Counted from the stretch's first letter, positions 1-7,651 are shown. The stretch: 26,165 bases of DNA from an uncultured Oscillospiraceae bacterium (GCA_934565775.1 CAKTIN010000017.1:1-26165); one strand, 5' to 3'. The notes: a model not told the origin generated them from the letters alone. Program-made: numbers and translations.

Positions 1-274
1 GAATGGGGCTCCAGCCCATGTGGATGGAGAAGTACGCGCTGGTGTACGCGCCCACGGCGAAGAACGCCGCGTGGCCGAAGGAGATCTGGCCGGTATAGCC
101 GAACAGAATATCCAGGCCGGAGACTGCGATGGTGTAAATGCCCACCCGGCAGAACATCAGCGCCATATAGGTCTCACCGAAGGCAATGGCCGCCAGAACG
201 CCGAAGGCGAGGGCGACAAAGGCCGCAGTGATCAATTTCTTTTTCAATTCTTTTTTCCGTAATGTACTCGTCAT
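1..274 (-). CDS. livM: Branched-chain amino acid-type ABC transporter permease LivM, N-terminal part (cut by window edge)
   Basis: This is the N-terminal 91 residues of an inner-membrane permease of the HAAT (hydrophobic amino acid) ABC transporter family; the rest lies beyond the left edge. After a short basic N-terminus (MTSTLRKKELKKK) come hydrophobic segments and the LivM hallmark GYTGQISFGHAAFFAVGAYT. The ATG at 274 has GGAGGG six bases upstream. The gene starts 22 bp after livH and follows the binding-protein gene, so it belongs to the same operon. ATPase genes (livG, livF) would be expected next, outside the window. The transported substrate cannot be read from the sequence. The linkage to glycolytic-type enzymes argues that it need not be an amino acid. 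Confidence 0.9.
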   Translation of the reverse strand, partial: MTSTLRKKELKKKLITAAFVALAFGVLAAIAFGETYMALMFCRVGIYTIAVSGLDILFGYTGQISFGHAAFFAVGAYTSAYFSIHMGWSPI

Positions 275-296
275 AGTTGTCCCTCCGTATACGCCC

Positions 297-1166
297 TTAT
301 TCCAGGACCTTGGACTTCAGAATGCCCGTGGGCATAAAGGTCAGGATCAAAATGAGGATGCCAAAGGAGATGCAGTCCTTATAGCTGGTGGAGATGTACG
401 CGGAGATAAAGGTCTCGGCAAAGCCGAAGAACATACCGCCGATGATGGCGCCGTACATATTGCCGTAGCCGCCGGAGACCGCTCCGGCGAAGCCCTTCTG
501 GCCGATGAGGGTGCCCATGGTGGTATACACGCCGTAAACCGGGCCCAGCAGGCAGCCGATGGCTCCGGCCAGACCGGAGGCAATGCCCCAAGCCACGCCC
601 TTGGTCACGCCCACGTTGATGCCCACGGCGCTGGCCGCGGTCTCGTCCAGGGCTGCGGCCCGCATGGCGGTGCCGAATTTGGTCTTGGTCATAAAGAAGT
701 GCAGCACGATCATCACCAGGATCGCCGCCCCCAGGACCAGGGCGTTCTCCGGGGCGACGCCGATGCCGAAGATGCTGATGGAGTTGGTCTTAAAGATCGA
801 GGGGAACTGGAACATTCTCGCGCCCCAGCCCAGCAGCGCCGAGTTTTGCAGCACATAGGACAGCGCCAGGGTACACAGAATGACCGAAGCAAAGCCGGAA
901 GCCTTCTTCAGCAGGGGAATGACCAGGAACTTCTGGATGCCCATGCCCAGAAGGAACATCAGAACCGTGGTGAGCAGCAGGGCCACCGGAAAGGGCAGGC
1001 CCAGAGTTTTATAGAACAGCAGACCCAAAAATGCGCCGAACATCAGCATATCGCCTTGGCAGAGCGACATCAGGCCAGACGCTTTATAGATCACGCTGTA
1101 CCCGATTCCTACGACGCTGTAGACCGCGCCGATCATCAGCGCGCCAATTATCAATCTTCCTATCAT
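297..1166 (-). CDS. livH: Branched-chain amino acid-type ABC transporter permease LivH
   Basis: This is a 289-residue polytopic membrane protein of the LivH family, which pairs with LivM to form the channel of HAAT importers. Visible features are an N-terminal hydrophobic segment (MIGRLIIGALMIGAVYSVVG), a cytoplasmic coupling (EAA-like) loop reading GTAMRAAALDETAASAVGI, and a glycine-rich C-terminal part (GAVSGGYGNMYGAIIGG). The length is normal for the family. I chose the ATG at 1166 because GGAGG lies 8 bases upstream of it. A GTG at 1181 in the same frame overlaps that ribosome binding site and is unlikely to be used. It is preceded by the binding-protein gene (110 bp gap with an 11-bp hairpin) and followed by livM. 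Confidence 0.93.
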   Translation of the reverse strand: MIGRLIIGALMIGAVYSVVGIGYSVIYKASGLMSLCQGDMLMFGAFLGLLFYKTLGLPFPVALLLTTVLMFLLGMGIQKFLVIPLLKKASGFASVILCTLALSYVLQNSALLGWGARMFQFPSIFKTNSISIFGIGVAPENALVLGAAILVMIVLHFFMTKTKFGTAMRAAALDETAASAVGINVGVTKGVAWGIASGLAGAIGCLLGPVYGVYTTMGTLIGQKGFAGAVSGGYGNMYGAIIGGMFFGFAETFISAYISTSYKDCISFGILILILTFMPTGILKSKVLE

Positions 1167-1225
1167 AAGAGTTTCCTCCACTCTGCAAAATGTTCGCCGG
1201 GGTCCGGGGAATGCGGGGGGTCGCG

Positions 1226-1257
1226 GGGAGAAGGCGCCCGCCAGGACGCCTTCTCCC
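1226..1257 (-). other. Intercistronic hairpin between binding protein and permease genes
   Basis: Perfect 11-bp inverted repeat (arms 1226-1236 and 1247-1257, 10-nt loop) in the 110-bp gap between the binding-protein stop and the livH start. No T-run follows on the minus strand, so it is not a classical terminator. Such hairpins commonly protect upstream mRNA or cause partial termination, letting the binding protein be made in excess over the permeases. Confidence 0.55.
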
Positions 1258-1276
1258 GCTTGCTTTCAGTTTGCGC

Positions 1277-2533
1277 TTAGCCCACAGGCAGCTTGCTCTC
1301 CAGGGTTGCCTTATCGAAGGCGTAATACTCGCCGCCGATAATCATGTACACGTTGCAGCCGGACAGGCCGTCGCCGTCCTTGGCGCTGAAGTCGAAGGTA
1401 CCGGCAATGCCCTCATAGTCCTTGATGTTATAGAAGGCGTCCCGGACGGAGTCCTTGTCGTTCATGTCCGCCGCGTTCTCAAAGGCGGTGAACAGCAGGT
1501 TCGCGCCGTCGTACACACGGAAGGCAACGTCGGTGGCAGGCATTTCGCCGTACATGGCCACATAGGCCTCCAGCATTTCCTTCATGAGCTCGGAGGTCGC
1601 CTTGGCGGGCTCGGGGGGAACCACATAGGCGGCGGTGAAGATGATGCCGTCGGCGGCGGAGCCGGCAACGTCGATCAGGTCCACGGAGGCGCCGGCCTCG
1701 GCCATGTAGATATAGCCGTTGTAGCCCGCCTGGCGCAGCTGCTTAACGATCAGGGACAGCTCGTTGGCCAGGCCGAAGAGCATCACGCCGTCGGGATTGG
1801 CCTTGATGGTGTTGGTCACCTGGGCGGTGAAGTCGGTGTCGGAGCTCTGGTAGGTGCCCTCGTAAGCCAGGTTCACATTGTACTTCTGGCAGTATTCCTT
1901 AATGTCGGCGCTGGCGGTCTGGCCGTTCTCGGTCTCGACCCAGATGAAGGCCGCGTTCTTCACGCCCATCTCCTCGGCAGCCACCCGGACGAAGCCCTCA
2001 TTCATGAAGGAGTTCACAACGGTGCCGCGGAAAATATAGTGATAGCCGCACTTGGTCCAGGCCGTGCCGGTGCCGCTGCCCACGAAGGGGATCCCGGCTT
2101 CCTCGATGAGGTTGGCGGTGGCCACGATGGCGTTGGACAGGTTGGAGCCGATGATGGCGTCCACCTTGTCGTTCTCGATCAGACGGGTGGTGGCGGTGAC
2201 GGCGCCCTCGGTGGTGGACTGGTCGTCATAAACCACGAACTCGATCTTGCGGCCCTTGATGCCGCCCTTGGCGTTCCACTGCTCGGCCGCCAGGCGGGCG
2301 CCGTTCTCAATGAGCTCGCCCTCGATGGCGGAGGCGCCGGTCAGGGAGGTCCAGATGCCGATGCGGATGGGCTCGGCGGAGTCGTCTGCGGGGGTGGTGT
2401 CGCTGTTGGTCTCGTCATTGGGCTTGTCCGTGGGAGCCTCGGTCGGCTTGTCCGTGGGGTTCGTGCCGCCTGCGCAGGCGGTCAGGGCCAGGAGCATGGC
2501 GATGGCAAGGAGAATCGCAAGTAGCTTTTTCAT
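1277..2533 (-). CDS. ABC transporter substrate-binding lipoprotein, LivJ/LivK (Peripla_BP_6) type
   Basis: This 418-residue extracytoplasmic solute-binding protein is of the branched-chain amino acid/amide type. The signal peptide MKKLLAILLAIAMLLALTAC ends in lipobox LTAC, giving lipidation at Cys20. A Thr/Pro/Asp-rich linker of about 30 residues follows, then the type I periplasmic fold starting at IRIGIWTSLTGASA. Typical family stretches include GAVTATTRLI, IGSNLSNAIVATANL, PFVGSGTGTAWT and FDFSAKDGDG. The ATG at 2533 is chosen because it begins the signal peptide; the frame is open upstream to 2590, but that extension would bury the signal. It lies 66 bp downstream of the GAPDH-like gene on the same strand, so it is probably co-transcribed with it. 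The ligand is unknown. Confidence 0.92.
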   Translation of the reverse strand: MKKLLAILLAIAMLLALTACAGGTNPTDKPTEAPTDKPNDETNSDTTPADDSAEPIRIGIWTSLTGASAIEGELIENGARLAAEQWNAKGGIKGRKIEFVVYDDQSTTEGAVTATTRLIENDKVDAIIGSNLSNAIVATANLIEEAGIPFVGSGTGTAWTKCGYHYIFRGTVVNSFMNEGFVRVAAEEMGVKNAAFIWVETENGQTASADIKEYCQKYNVNLAYEGTYQSSDTDFTAQVTNTIKANPDGVMLFGLANELSLIVKQLRQAGYNGYIYMAEAGASVDLIDVAGSAADGIIFTAAYVVPPEPAKATSELMKEMLEAYVAMYGEMPATDVAFRVYDGANLLFTAFENAADMNDKDSVRDAFYNIKDYEGIAGTFDFSAKDGDGLSGCNVYMIIGGEYYAFDKATLESKLPVG

Positions 2534-2599
2534 TTTGTTTTCCTTTCCTTTTCGTTTGTATTTGCAACAGTAGACACTGTTCTTGCACATTGTTTCGGC

Positions 2600-3658
2600 T
2601 CAGCGCTTGAACGCGCCGATATGGAGATACCGGTTGGTGGCTGCGGTGCCCTCTTCCCGGGTGAGCTGCATCTTCGTCGCCGCCCGGATGGCGTCCATGG
2701 TCTCGGGGATGGTCACGGACTCCTGGGGGATGTGGATGGCATACATAATGTCGTTGCCGGACTCCACAATGGAATCCTCCCACAGGCCGATCTCATACAG
2801 GTCGCCCCGGCGGTTGCCCAGGTCCCGGCCGTACTTGAAGAAGCTGGCGTTGCCCTTGAAGCCCTCCGCCAGGGTGACGGTGCGGATTCTCGGGTGCTTC
2901 CGGAAGGCCTCCAGGGCCATTTCCTTGGTGATCTTCTTCCCGTCCTTGGCCGTGGCCAGGACCGTAATGATATGCCCGTGGGTCACGGGGGTGTGGACCA
3001 GGATGCCCGTGGCGTTCACATGGGGCATGATGGTCATCAGGTCCACCGCCTGGTGGGTGGGCGCCTTCTCCATTTGCAGGGCGTTGGTCAGGCCCCGGTG
3101 ATAGTCGCCGGGATCCGCCACCCGGCGGATGATGGTGATGGCCACCTTCTCAATGCCGTAGGCCCGGTCCAGGCAGTCCACCGTGCGGATCAGGCCCGTG
3201 GTGTTGCAGGAGGTGAGCTTCAGATAATCCTGCCCCAGGCCCTTTTCATAGTTGGCATAGCCGTGGAAGAACACATCCGCCACCGCGTTGCTCTCGCCGC
3301 CCTGGAAGATGGCCTTCACGCCGTACTTCTCATAATAGTTCTTTTTATTCTGCGCGCCCACGCCGCCGGGGGCGGAGTCCAGCATAATGTCCACATTCTT
3401 GCACAGGTCCTCGAAGGTCCCGGCTACGGGGATGTCCTTTTCCCGGAACGCCGCCTCGTCCGCGCCGTCCACCAGGTACAGGTTGTACTTCACACCGTTC
3501 TCGCCGATCATGTCCCGCTCCCGGAGCGCCTGGAGCGACAGGGTGGGGGCCAGGTCCGCAATGCCGACCAGCTCCATGTCTCCCTGCAGGGCCACGCCGT
3601 CCGCCAGCCGCTGGCCGATGGTGCCATACCCGGCTACGCCTACTCTGATCTTCTTCAT
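2600..3658 (-). CDS. Type II (archaeal-type) glyceraldehyde-3-phosphate dehydrogenase-like protein
   Basis: This 352-residue protein belongs to the archaeal (type II) GAPDH family, not the usual bacterial GapA family. Known members oxidise an aldehyde phosphate to an acyl phosphate with NAD(P)+. It opens with a Rossmann motif (VGVAGYGTIGQR). The catalytic cysteine is Cys151 in SCNTTG, followed by RTVDCLDRAYG. RRVADPGD is present at about 179-185, and His227 in THGH aligns with the catalytic histidine of archaeal enzymes. The segment that in archaeal enzymes reads about SHHGPD is THQAVD here (201-206), so the substrate pocket may differ. The ATG at 3658 has AAGGAGG close upstream. It is the first gene of a minus-strand operon with a HAAT transporter, and the archaeal-type PGK gene lies just across the regulator. 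Canonical GAPDH activity is likely but not proven. Confidence 0.9.
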   Translation of the reverse strand: MKKIRVGVAGYGTIGQRLADGVALQGDMELVGIADLAPTLSLQALRERDMIGENGVKYNLYLVDGADEAAFREKDIPVAGTFEDLCKNVDIMLDSAPGGVGAQNKKNYYEKYGVKAIFQGGESNAVADVFFHGYANYEKGLGQDYLKLTSCNTTGLIRTVDCLDRAYGIEKVAITIIRRVADPGDYHRGLTNALQMEKAPTHQAVDLMTIMPHVNATGILVHTPVTHGHIITVLATAKDGKKITKEMALEAFRKHPRIRTVTLAEGFKGNASFFKYGRDLGNRRGDLYEIGLWEDSIVESGNDIMYAIHIPQESVTIPETMDAIRAATKMQLTREEGTAATNRYLHIGAFKR

Positions 3659-3672
3659 GGTATCCTCCTTGC

Positions 3673-3689
3673 GCCCGGTCCTGCCGGGC
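3673..3689 (-). other. Small hairpin beside the ribosome binding site of the GAPDH-like gene
   Basis: Six-bp GC stem (gcccgg 3673-3678 / ccgggc 3684-3689, 5-nt loop) just upstream of the AAGGAGG site (about 3663-3669). It lies inside an apparent 5' leader of about 110 nt. It could influence translation initiation; no riboswitch class is recognised. Confidence 0.35.
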
Positions 3690-3775
3690 CCGCGCTGTTA
3701 TTTTCAGAGAACATCGGCTGCAAATTTTCATGTTGTTTTTGTGTCGTGCAGCATCTTTTCTCTAAATCTAACAGA

Positions 3776-3804
3776 AACATACCATATCTTTTCAGAAAAG
3801 TCAA
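3776..3804 (-). promoter_or_regulatory. Promoter of the GAPDH-like/ABC transporter operon
   Basis: Minus-strand TTGACT (3799-3804) is followed after 17 bp by TATGTT (3776-3781), a good sigma-A-type promoter. The start point would be near 3769, giving a leader of about 110 nt. The octamer ATCTTTTC (plus-strand reading) occurs inside the spacer (3786-3793) and again 33 bp downstream (3753-3760). A third copy lies in the deoR/pgk divergent region, so it is a candidate operator. Confidence 0.75.
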
Positions 3805-3973
3805 CAAGTCATTGTAATGTTTTTGTTGCCTCCGTTCAACGGGCCGTGGGTTTCTTGTGCAAATTACCGACCCGGGGCAGCTCCGCCCCTCCCTCCGGTT
3901 TTCTGTGAAAGCTGAACAAGTCCGCGCCCCTGTCTTTGGGCAATTACACGAAGGCGCTCCCAGATTTTTCCTG

Positions 3974-4017
3974 AAAAAAAGCGGGCGGCTCCCTGACTCT
4001 CTCGAGAAGCTGCCCGT
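3974..4017 (-). terminator. Rho-independent terminator of the DeoR-type regulator gene
   Basis: On the minus strand a hairpin (arms about 3982-3990 and 4008-4016, one G-T wobble) is followed by seven T residues (complement of 3974-3980). It lies about 57 bp after the regulator stop. It separates the regulator transcript from the GAPDH-like operon, which has its own promoter. The rest of the 415-bp gap 3659-4073 holds no convincing gene. Confidence 0.85.
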
Positions 4018-4073
4018 TCTGAATTTTTAATCCCCGCTTTTTTGTCGAATTTCCCCAAAGTGCCGGCCCGCGT

Positions 4074-4829
4074 CTAAACCAGCCTTACCGCAACGCCCTT
4101 CTTCCGGCACAGCTCCAGAAATTCCGGCGCCATGTCCTTGTCCGTAAGGATGGTATCCATCTGCTCCAGCGTGCCGTAGGCCAGCAGGGCCGTCCGGCCG
4201 TACTTCGTTGCGTCCACCATGAGATAGGCCTTCTGGCAGTGGGCCACAGCGGTGCGCTTGAGCTCATATTCCTGCCAGCTGGAGACGCCCAGCCCCCCTG
4301 CCGCAGTCAGGGAAGAGACGCCAAAAAAGCCCTTATTGTGCTGAAAACGGCACAAATACTCCACGGTACTGCTGTCCATCATGGCATTTCTGCGCTTATC
4401 ATACAGCCCGGGCAGCATCATGGTATTCACATTGGCCATGCTCTGCGTCCGCTGCAGGACAGAGACGCTGGCGGTCACAATGGTCACGTGCTTCGCCGGG
4501 TCCAGGTAGTCCAGCAGGCGCATGGTGGTCGTGCCGGCGTCAATGTAAACAATGTCCCCGTCCTCGATCAGGGCCTCCGCCGCCTTGGCAATGCGGCACT
4601 TGCAGTCCGTCTGCTGCTGGCTCCGGCGCTCATACAGAGGAATGTCCTCATGCTGCTTCAGCACGATCCCCCCGTAAACCTTCTCCACGAAGCCCTCCTG
4701 GACCAGGCAGCTCACATCTGCACGAACGGTATTCATGGAGACGCCCAGGGCGTCACAGAGCTCCTGCATACTCAGGCTCTTGCGCTCAGCGATCAGAGTT
4801 TCAATTTGCCGCCTCCGGCTTTCCTTCAT
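4074..4829 (-). CDS. DeoR/GlpR-family transcriptional regulator
   Basis: This is a 251-residue cytoplasmic DNA-binding regulator of normal DeoR-family length. The N-terminal winged helix spans about residues 5-55, with the helix-turn-helix in LSMQELCDALGVSMNTVRADV and the family wing motif KVYGGIVL. The C-terminal DeoRC sensor domain starts with IVYIDAGTTTMRLL, the phosphate-binding signature; known members are inactivated by sugar phosphates or similar metabolites. The ATG at 4829 is preceded by GGGGAG seven bases upstream; the frame is open to 4868, but the extension lacks a site. It lies between, and likely represses, the GAPDH-like/transporter operon and the divergent pgk-larA-fba-pfk operon. 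The effector is unknown. Confidence 0.93.
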   Translation of the reverse strand: MKESRRRQIETLIAERKSLSMQELCDALGVSMNTVRADVSCLVQEGFVEKVYGGIVLKQHEDIPLYERRSQQQTDCKCRIAKAAEALIEDGDIVYIDAGTTTMRLLDYLDPAKHVTIVTASVSVLQRTQSMANVNTMMLPGLYDKRRNAMMDSSTVEYLCRFQHNKGFFGVSSLTAAGGLGVSSWQEYELKRTAVAHCQKAYLMVDATKYGRTALLAYGTLEQMDTILTDKDMAPEFLELCRKKGVAVRLV

Positions 4830-4884
4830 GGGTGAGCTCCCCTTTCCTCTTTTTGCGTTTCTTTGCAAACTTCCTTGTGTCTAA

Positions 4885-4913
4885 ATCATAACTGATTTTT
4901 GGGAATTTGTCAA
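4885..4913 (-). promoter_or_regulatory. Promoter of the DeoR-type regulator gene
   Basis: Minus-strand TTGACA (4908-4913), 17-bp spacer, TATGAT (4885-4890): an almost perfect vegetative promoter about 55 bp upstream of the regulator ATG. It is back to back with the pgk operon promoter, whose -35 lies about 70 bp away, so one bound repressor could control both. Confidence 0.8.
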
Positions 4914-4980
4914 TCATTCTTGTATGTTTATTGTATCTTTTCTTTTTACGCGCCGCTTCGGAAATATTTTGGAATATTAC

Positions 4981-5009
4981 TTGACAGTTTGTTCCTTATC
5001 TGCTATAGT
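4981..5009 (+). promoter_or_regulatory. Promoter of the pgk-larA-fba-pfk operon
   Basis: Consensus TTGACA (4981-4986), 17-bp spacer and TATAGT (5004-5009) with an extended -10 TGC immediately before it. The predicted start near 5016 leaves an AT-rich leader of about 70 nt before the pgk ATG. One ATCTTTTC copy (4935-4942) lies about 40 bp upstream of the -35. Confidence 0.82.
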
Positions 5010-5085
5010 CTTATTGGTAAGTCTCTAATCATTTTGTCACACTTAACAATAAAATTACAATTCACTTTCAAAAGGAGCGTCGCCT

Positions 5086-6348
5086 ATGAAATTCGGCATC
5101 CGCACCCTGGATGATTTTGAGGTCCGCGGAAAAACCGTCCTGTGCCGGGTGGACATCAACCAGCCGGTAGATCGGGCGCAGGACAGTCTTAAAAGCATCG
5201 CCCGGATCACCGCCTGCGTTCCCACCCTCCGGGAGCTCTCCGACCGGGGTGCCCGGCTCGTGATCCTGGCCCACCAGGGCAGCGACATTGAATATAAAAA
5301 CTATTACTGCACCCGCCCCCACGCCCGGGTCCTCCAGGCGCTTCTGGACCGGCCGGTGCGCTGGATTGACGACGTGTGCGGCCCTGCCGCCCGGCAGGCC
5401 ATCGGGGCGCTTCGGGACGGAGAGATCCTCCTGCTGGATAATGTGCGCTTTATGGCGGAGGAGCAGACCCTCTTTGAGCTGAAGCTGGCCCTCTCCCCGG
5501 AGCAGCAGGCCCAGACCCAGGTGGTCGCCAAGCTGGCCCCCCTGGCCGATCTGTACGTCTGCGACGCCTTCGCCGCCGCCCACCGGGACCAACCCAGCCT
5601 GTGCGGCTTTGAGCAGGTCCTTCCCTCGGCCATGGGGCGGCTGTTTGAGCGGGAATACTGCGTGATCTCCCAGCTGATGGAGGCGCCCAAGCACCCCTGC
5701 GTCTTTGTGCTGGGGGGGTCCAAAATTTCGGACGCCTTTTTAATGATGGACACCGTCCTCAGCCGGGGCACGGCGGACCGGGTCCTCACCGGTGGGCTGG
5801 TGGCAAACATCCTTCTGGCCTCCAGGGGGGAGCAGATCGGCCAGGGCAGCCTGGCGTTCATCCACAAGTCGAATTACGACGGCTTCTTCGATACCGCCCG
5901 AGAGCTGCTGGCCAAATACCCCGACAAAATCCTTCTGCCCACGGACCTGGCCTATGTCCGGGAGGGTGTCCGGCAGGAGTGCCCCCTGGGCGCGGTCCCG
6001 GCAGAGATTGCCGCCGTGGACATCGGCAGCGCCACGGCCGAAGTCTACCGGCAGGCCGTTTTGCAGGCCGGCACGGTGTTTGTCAACGGCCCCATGGGCA
6101 TCTTCGAAAAGGAAGAGACGGAGCTGGGCACCAAGACCGTCTTTGAAGCTCTGGCACAGACCGAAGCCTTCACCGTAGTCGGCGGCGGCGACAGCGTCAC
6201 CGCTGCGGCAAAGTATCAGATCACCCAGCGCCTGGGCTATGTCTGCACCGGCGGCGGTGCCCTCATCCGCTTCCTCACCGGCGAGGAGCTGCCCGTGGTA
6301 AAGGCCCTGCGCTCCGCTGCCCTGCGCTTTGAAGGAGACCGGACATGA
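5086..6348 (+). CDS. pgk: Archaeal-type phosphoglycerate kinase-like protein
   Basis: This 420-residue phosphoglycerate kinase-family protein transfers phosphate between an acyl phosphate (1,3-bisphosphoglycerate in known members) and ADP. Its motifs are those of archaeal PGKs: RVDINQPVD at 21-29 (bacterial enzymes usually read RADLNVP), LAHQG at 61-65, GEILLLDNVRF, DAFAAAHRDQPSL, PCVFVLGGSKISDA, VLTGGLVANI, FVNGPMGIFE, VVGGGDSVTAA and TGGGALIRFLTGEELP. No internal damage is visible and the length is normal. AAGGAG sits 8 bases before the ATG. It is first in a plus-strand operon and its stop overlaps the next start (ATGA). With the type II GAPDH it forms an archaeal-style oxidation/ATP-generating pair. 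Confidence 0.92.
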   Translation: MKFGIRTLDDFEVRGKTVLCRVDINQPVDRAQDSLKSIARITACVPTLRELSDRGARLVILAHQGSDIEYKNYYCTRPHARVLQALLDRPVRWIDDVCGPAARQAIGALRDGEILLLDNVRFMAEEQTLFELKLALSPEQQAQTQVVAKLAPLADLYVCDAFAAAHRDQPSLCGFEQVLPSAMGRLFEREYCVISQLMEAPKHPCVFVLGGSKISDAFLMMDTVLSRGTADRVLTGGLVANILLASRGEQIGQGSLAFIHKSNYDGFFDTARELLAKYPDKILLPTDLAYVREGVRQECPLGAVPAEIAAVDIGSATAEVYRQAVLQAGTVFVNGPMGIFEKEETELGTKTVFEALAQTEAFTVVGGGDSVTAAAKYQITQRLGYVCTGGGALIRFLTGEELPVVKALRSAALRFEGDRT

Positions 6349-7598
6349 AGCTGGAATTCGGCTACGGCCCAGGGGTCCAGACCGTCGAGCTGCCGGAGGC
6401 CAACCTTCTGGCGGAGCTCCATGCCAATCCCATGGACCACCCCCTGACCGGCACGGCGGCAGTGGAGGCCGCCCTGGCCGCTCCCATCGGCGCGCCCCCT
6501 CTGGAGCAGGTCCTCCGTCCCGGGGAAACGGTGGCCATCGTCACCAGCGACATTTCCCGGCCCCTGCCCACCTGGGAGGTCCTGCCCCCGGTATTGGACC
6601 GGCTGTATGCCGCGGGCATTCGCCGGGAGGACATCACCCTGGTCTTTGCCCTGGGCTCCCACCGCCCCCATACCCCGGAGGAAATGCGGCACCTGGCCGG
6701 CGACCGGGCCTATGAGGAGATCCGCTGCGTGGACTCCGACCCCAACGACTGCATCCGCCTGGGTGTCACCCAGAACGGCACCCCGGTAGACATCACCCGG
6801 GCGGTGGCGGAGGCGGACCGGCGCATCTGCCTAGGAAACATTGAATTTCACTATTTTGCCGGATACTCCGGTGGGGCCAAAGCCCTGATGCCCGGAGTCT
6901 CCACCCCGGCGGCCATTCAGGCCAACCACCGGCTCATGGTCCGTCCGGAGGCCTGCGCCGGGCGCATGGAGGACAACCCCCTGCGCCGGGATATTGAGCA
7001 GGCCGGGGCCATCTGCGGGGTGGATTACCTGGTAAATGTGGTGCTGGACGAGCACAAGCACATCGTCCACGCCGTGGCCGGGGACTGCACCCTGGCCCAT
7101 CGGGCGGGCTGCGCCTATCTGGACCGGATGTACCGCAAGCCCATCCCCGCCCGGGCGGACATTGTTCTGGTCTCTCAGGGGGGCGCGCCCAAGGACGCCA
7201 ACCTCTATCAGACCCAGAAGGCCCTGGACAACGCCAAGCACGCCGTCCGGGACGGTGGGACCATCATCCTCATCGGGGCCTGCCCCGAGGGGATGGGCAG
7301 CGCCGCCTTTGCCCGGTGGTTCGCCCAGGCGGACAGTCCCCAGGCTCTGGTGGAGCGCATCGGCCGGGAATTTGAGCTGGGCGGCCACAAGGCCGCCGCC
7401 ATCGGCATGGCCCTGGCCCATGCCCGGATCGATCTGGTCTCGGAAATGGATCCGGCCTTTGTCCGAAGCCTGTTTTTGAATCCCCAGCCCAGCGCCCAGG
7501 CAGCTCTGGACCAGGCCCTGGCGCGATACGGTCCCCGGGCCACGGTCATCGCCATGCCCTTCGGCGGCGCGACCCTGCCCATGCCCCCGGCGCTTTAA
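6345..7598 (+). CDS. larA: LarA-family nickel-dependent 2-hydroxyacid racemase/epimerase
   Basis: This 417-residue cytoplasmic protein is of the LarA (lactate racemase, DUF2088) family. Members use the nickel pincer nucleotide cofactor to invert C2 of 2-hydroxyacids. The key residues align: SDISRP near 68-73, His106 in GSHRPHT, His169 in EFHYFAGYSGG, Lys179 in GGAK (the lysine that carries the cofactor) and His195 in ANHRL. It appears catalytically competent. Cofactor maturation genes (larB, larC, larE) are not in the window. The ATG overlaps the pgk stop as ATGA with AAGGAG just upstream, indicating coupled translation. The substrate is unknown: LarA homologues act on lactate, malate, phenyllactate or aldonates, so the lactate racemase name should not be taken literally. 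Confidence 0.88.
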   Translation: MKLEFGYGPGVQTVELPEANLLAELHANPMDHPLTGTAAVEAALAAPIGAPPLEQVLRPGETVAIVTSDISRPLPTWEVLPPVLDRLYAAGIRREDITLVFALGSHRPHTPEEMRHLAGDRAYEEIRCVDSDPNDCIRLGVTQNGTPVDITRAVAEADRRICLGNIEFHYFAGYSGGAKALMPGVSTPAAIQANHRLMVRPEACAGRMEDNPLRRDIEQAGAICGVDYLVNVVLDEHKHIVHAVAGDCTLAHRAGCAYLDRMYRKPIPARADIVLVSQGGAPKDANLYQTQKALDNAKHAVRDGGTIILIGACPEGMGSAAFARWFAQADSPQALVERIGREFELGGHKAAAIGMALAHARIDLVSEMDPAFVRSLFLNPQPSAQAALDQALARYGPRATVIAMPFGGATLPMPPAL

Positions 7599-7651
7599 AA
7601 AAGGAATTGCAAATCCCCAAAAATCAGATAAAATAACAGGAGGAAATACTT

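Noticed and set aside
3864..4058. 64-codon minus-strand frame between the regulator and the GAPDH-like gene
   Set aside because: It contains the regulator's terminator hairpin and T-run, and has no credible start signal.
6345..7598. Naming the LarA-family gene as a true lactate racemase
   Set aside because: The family has many substrate types and the cofactor maturation genes are not nearby, so only the family call is supported.
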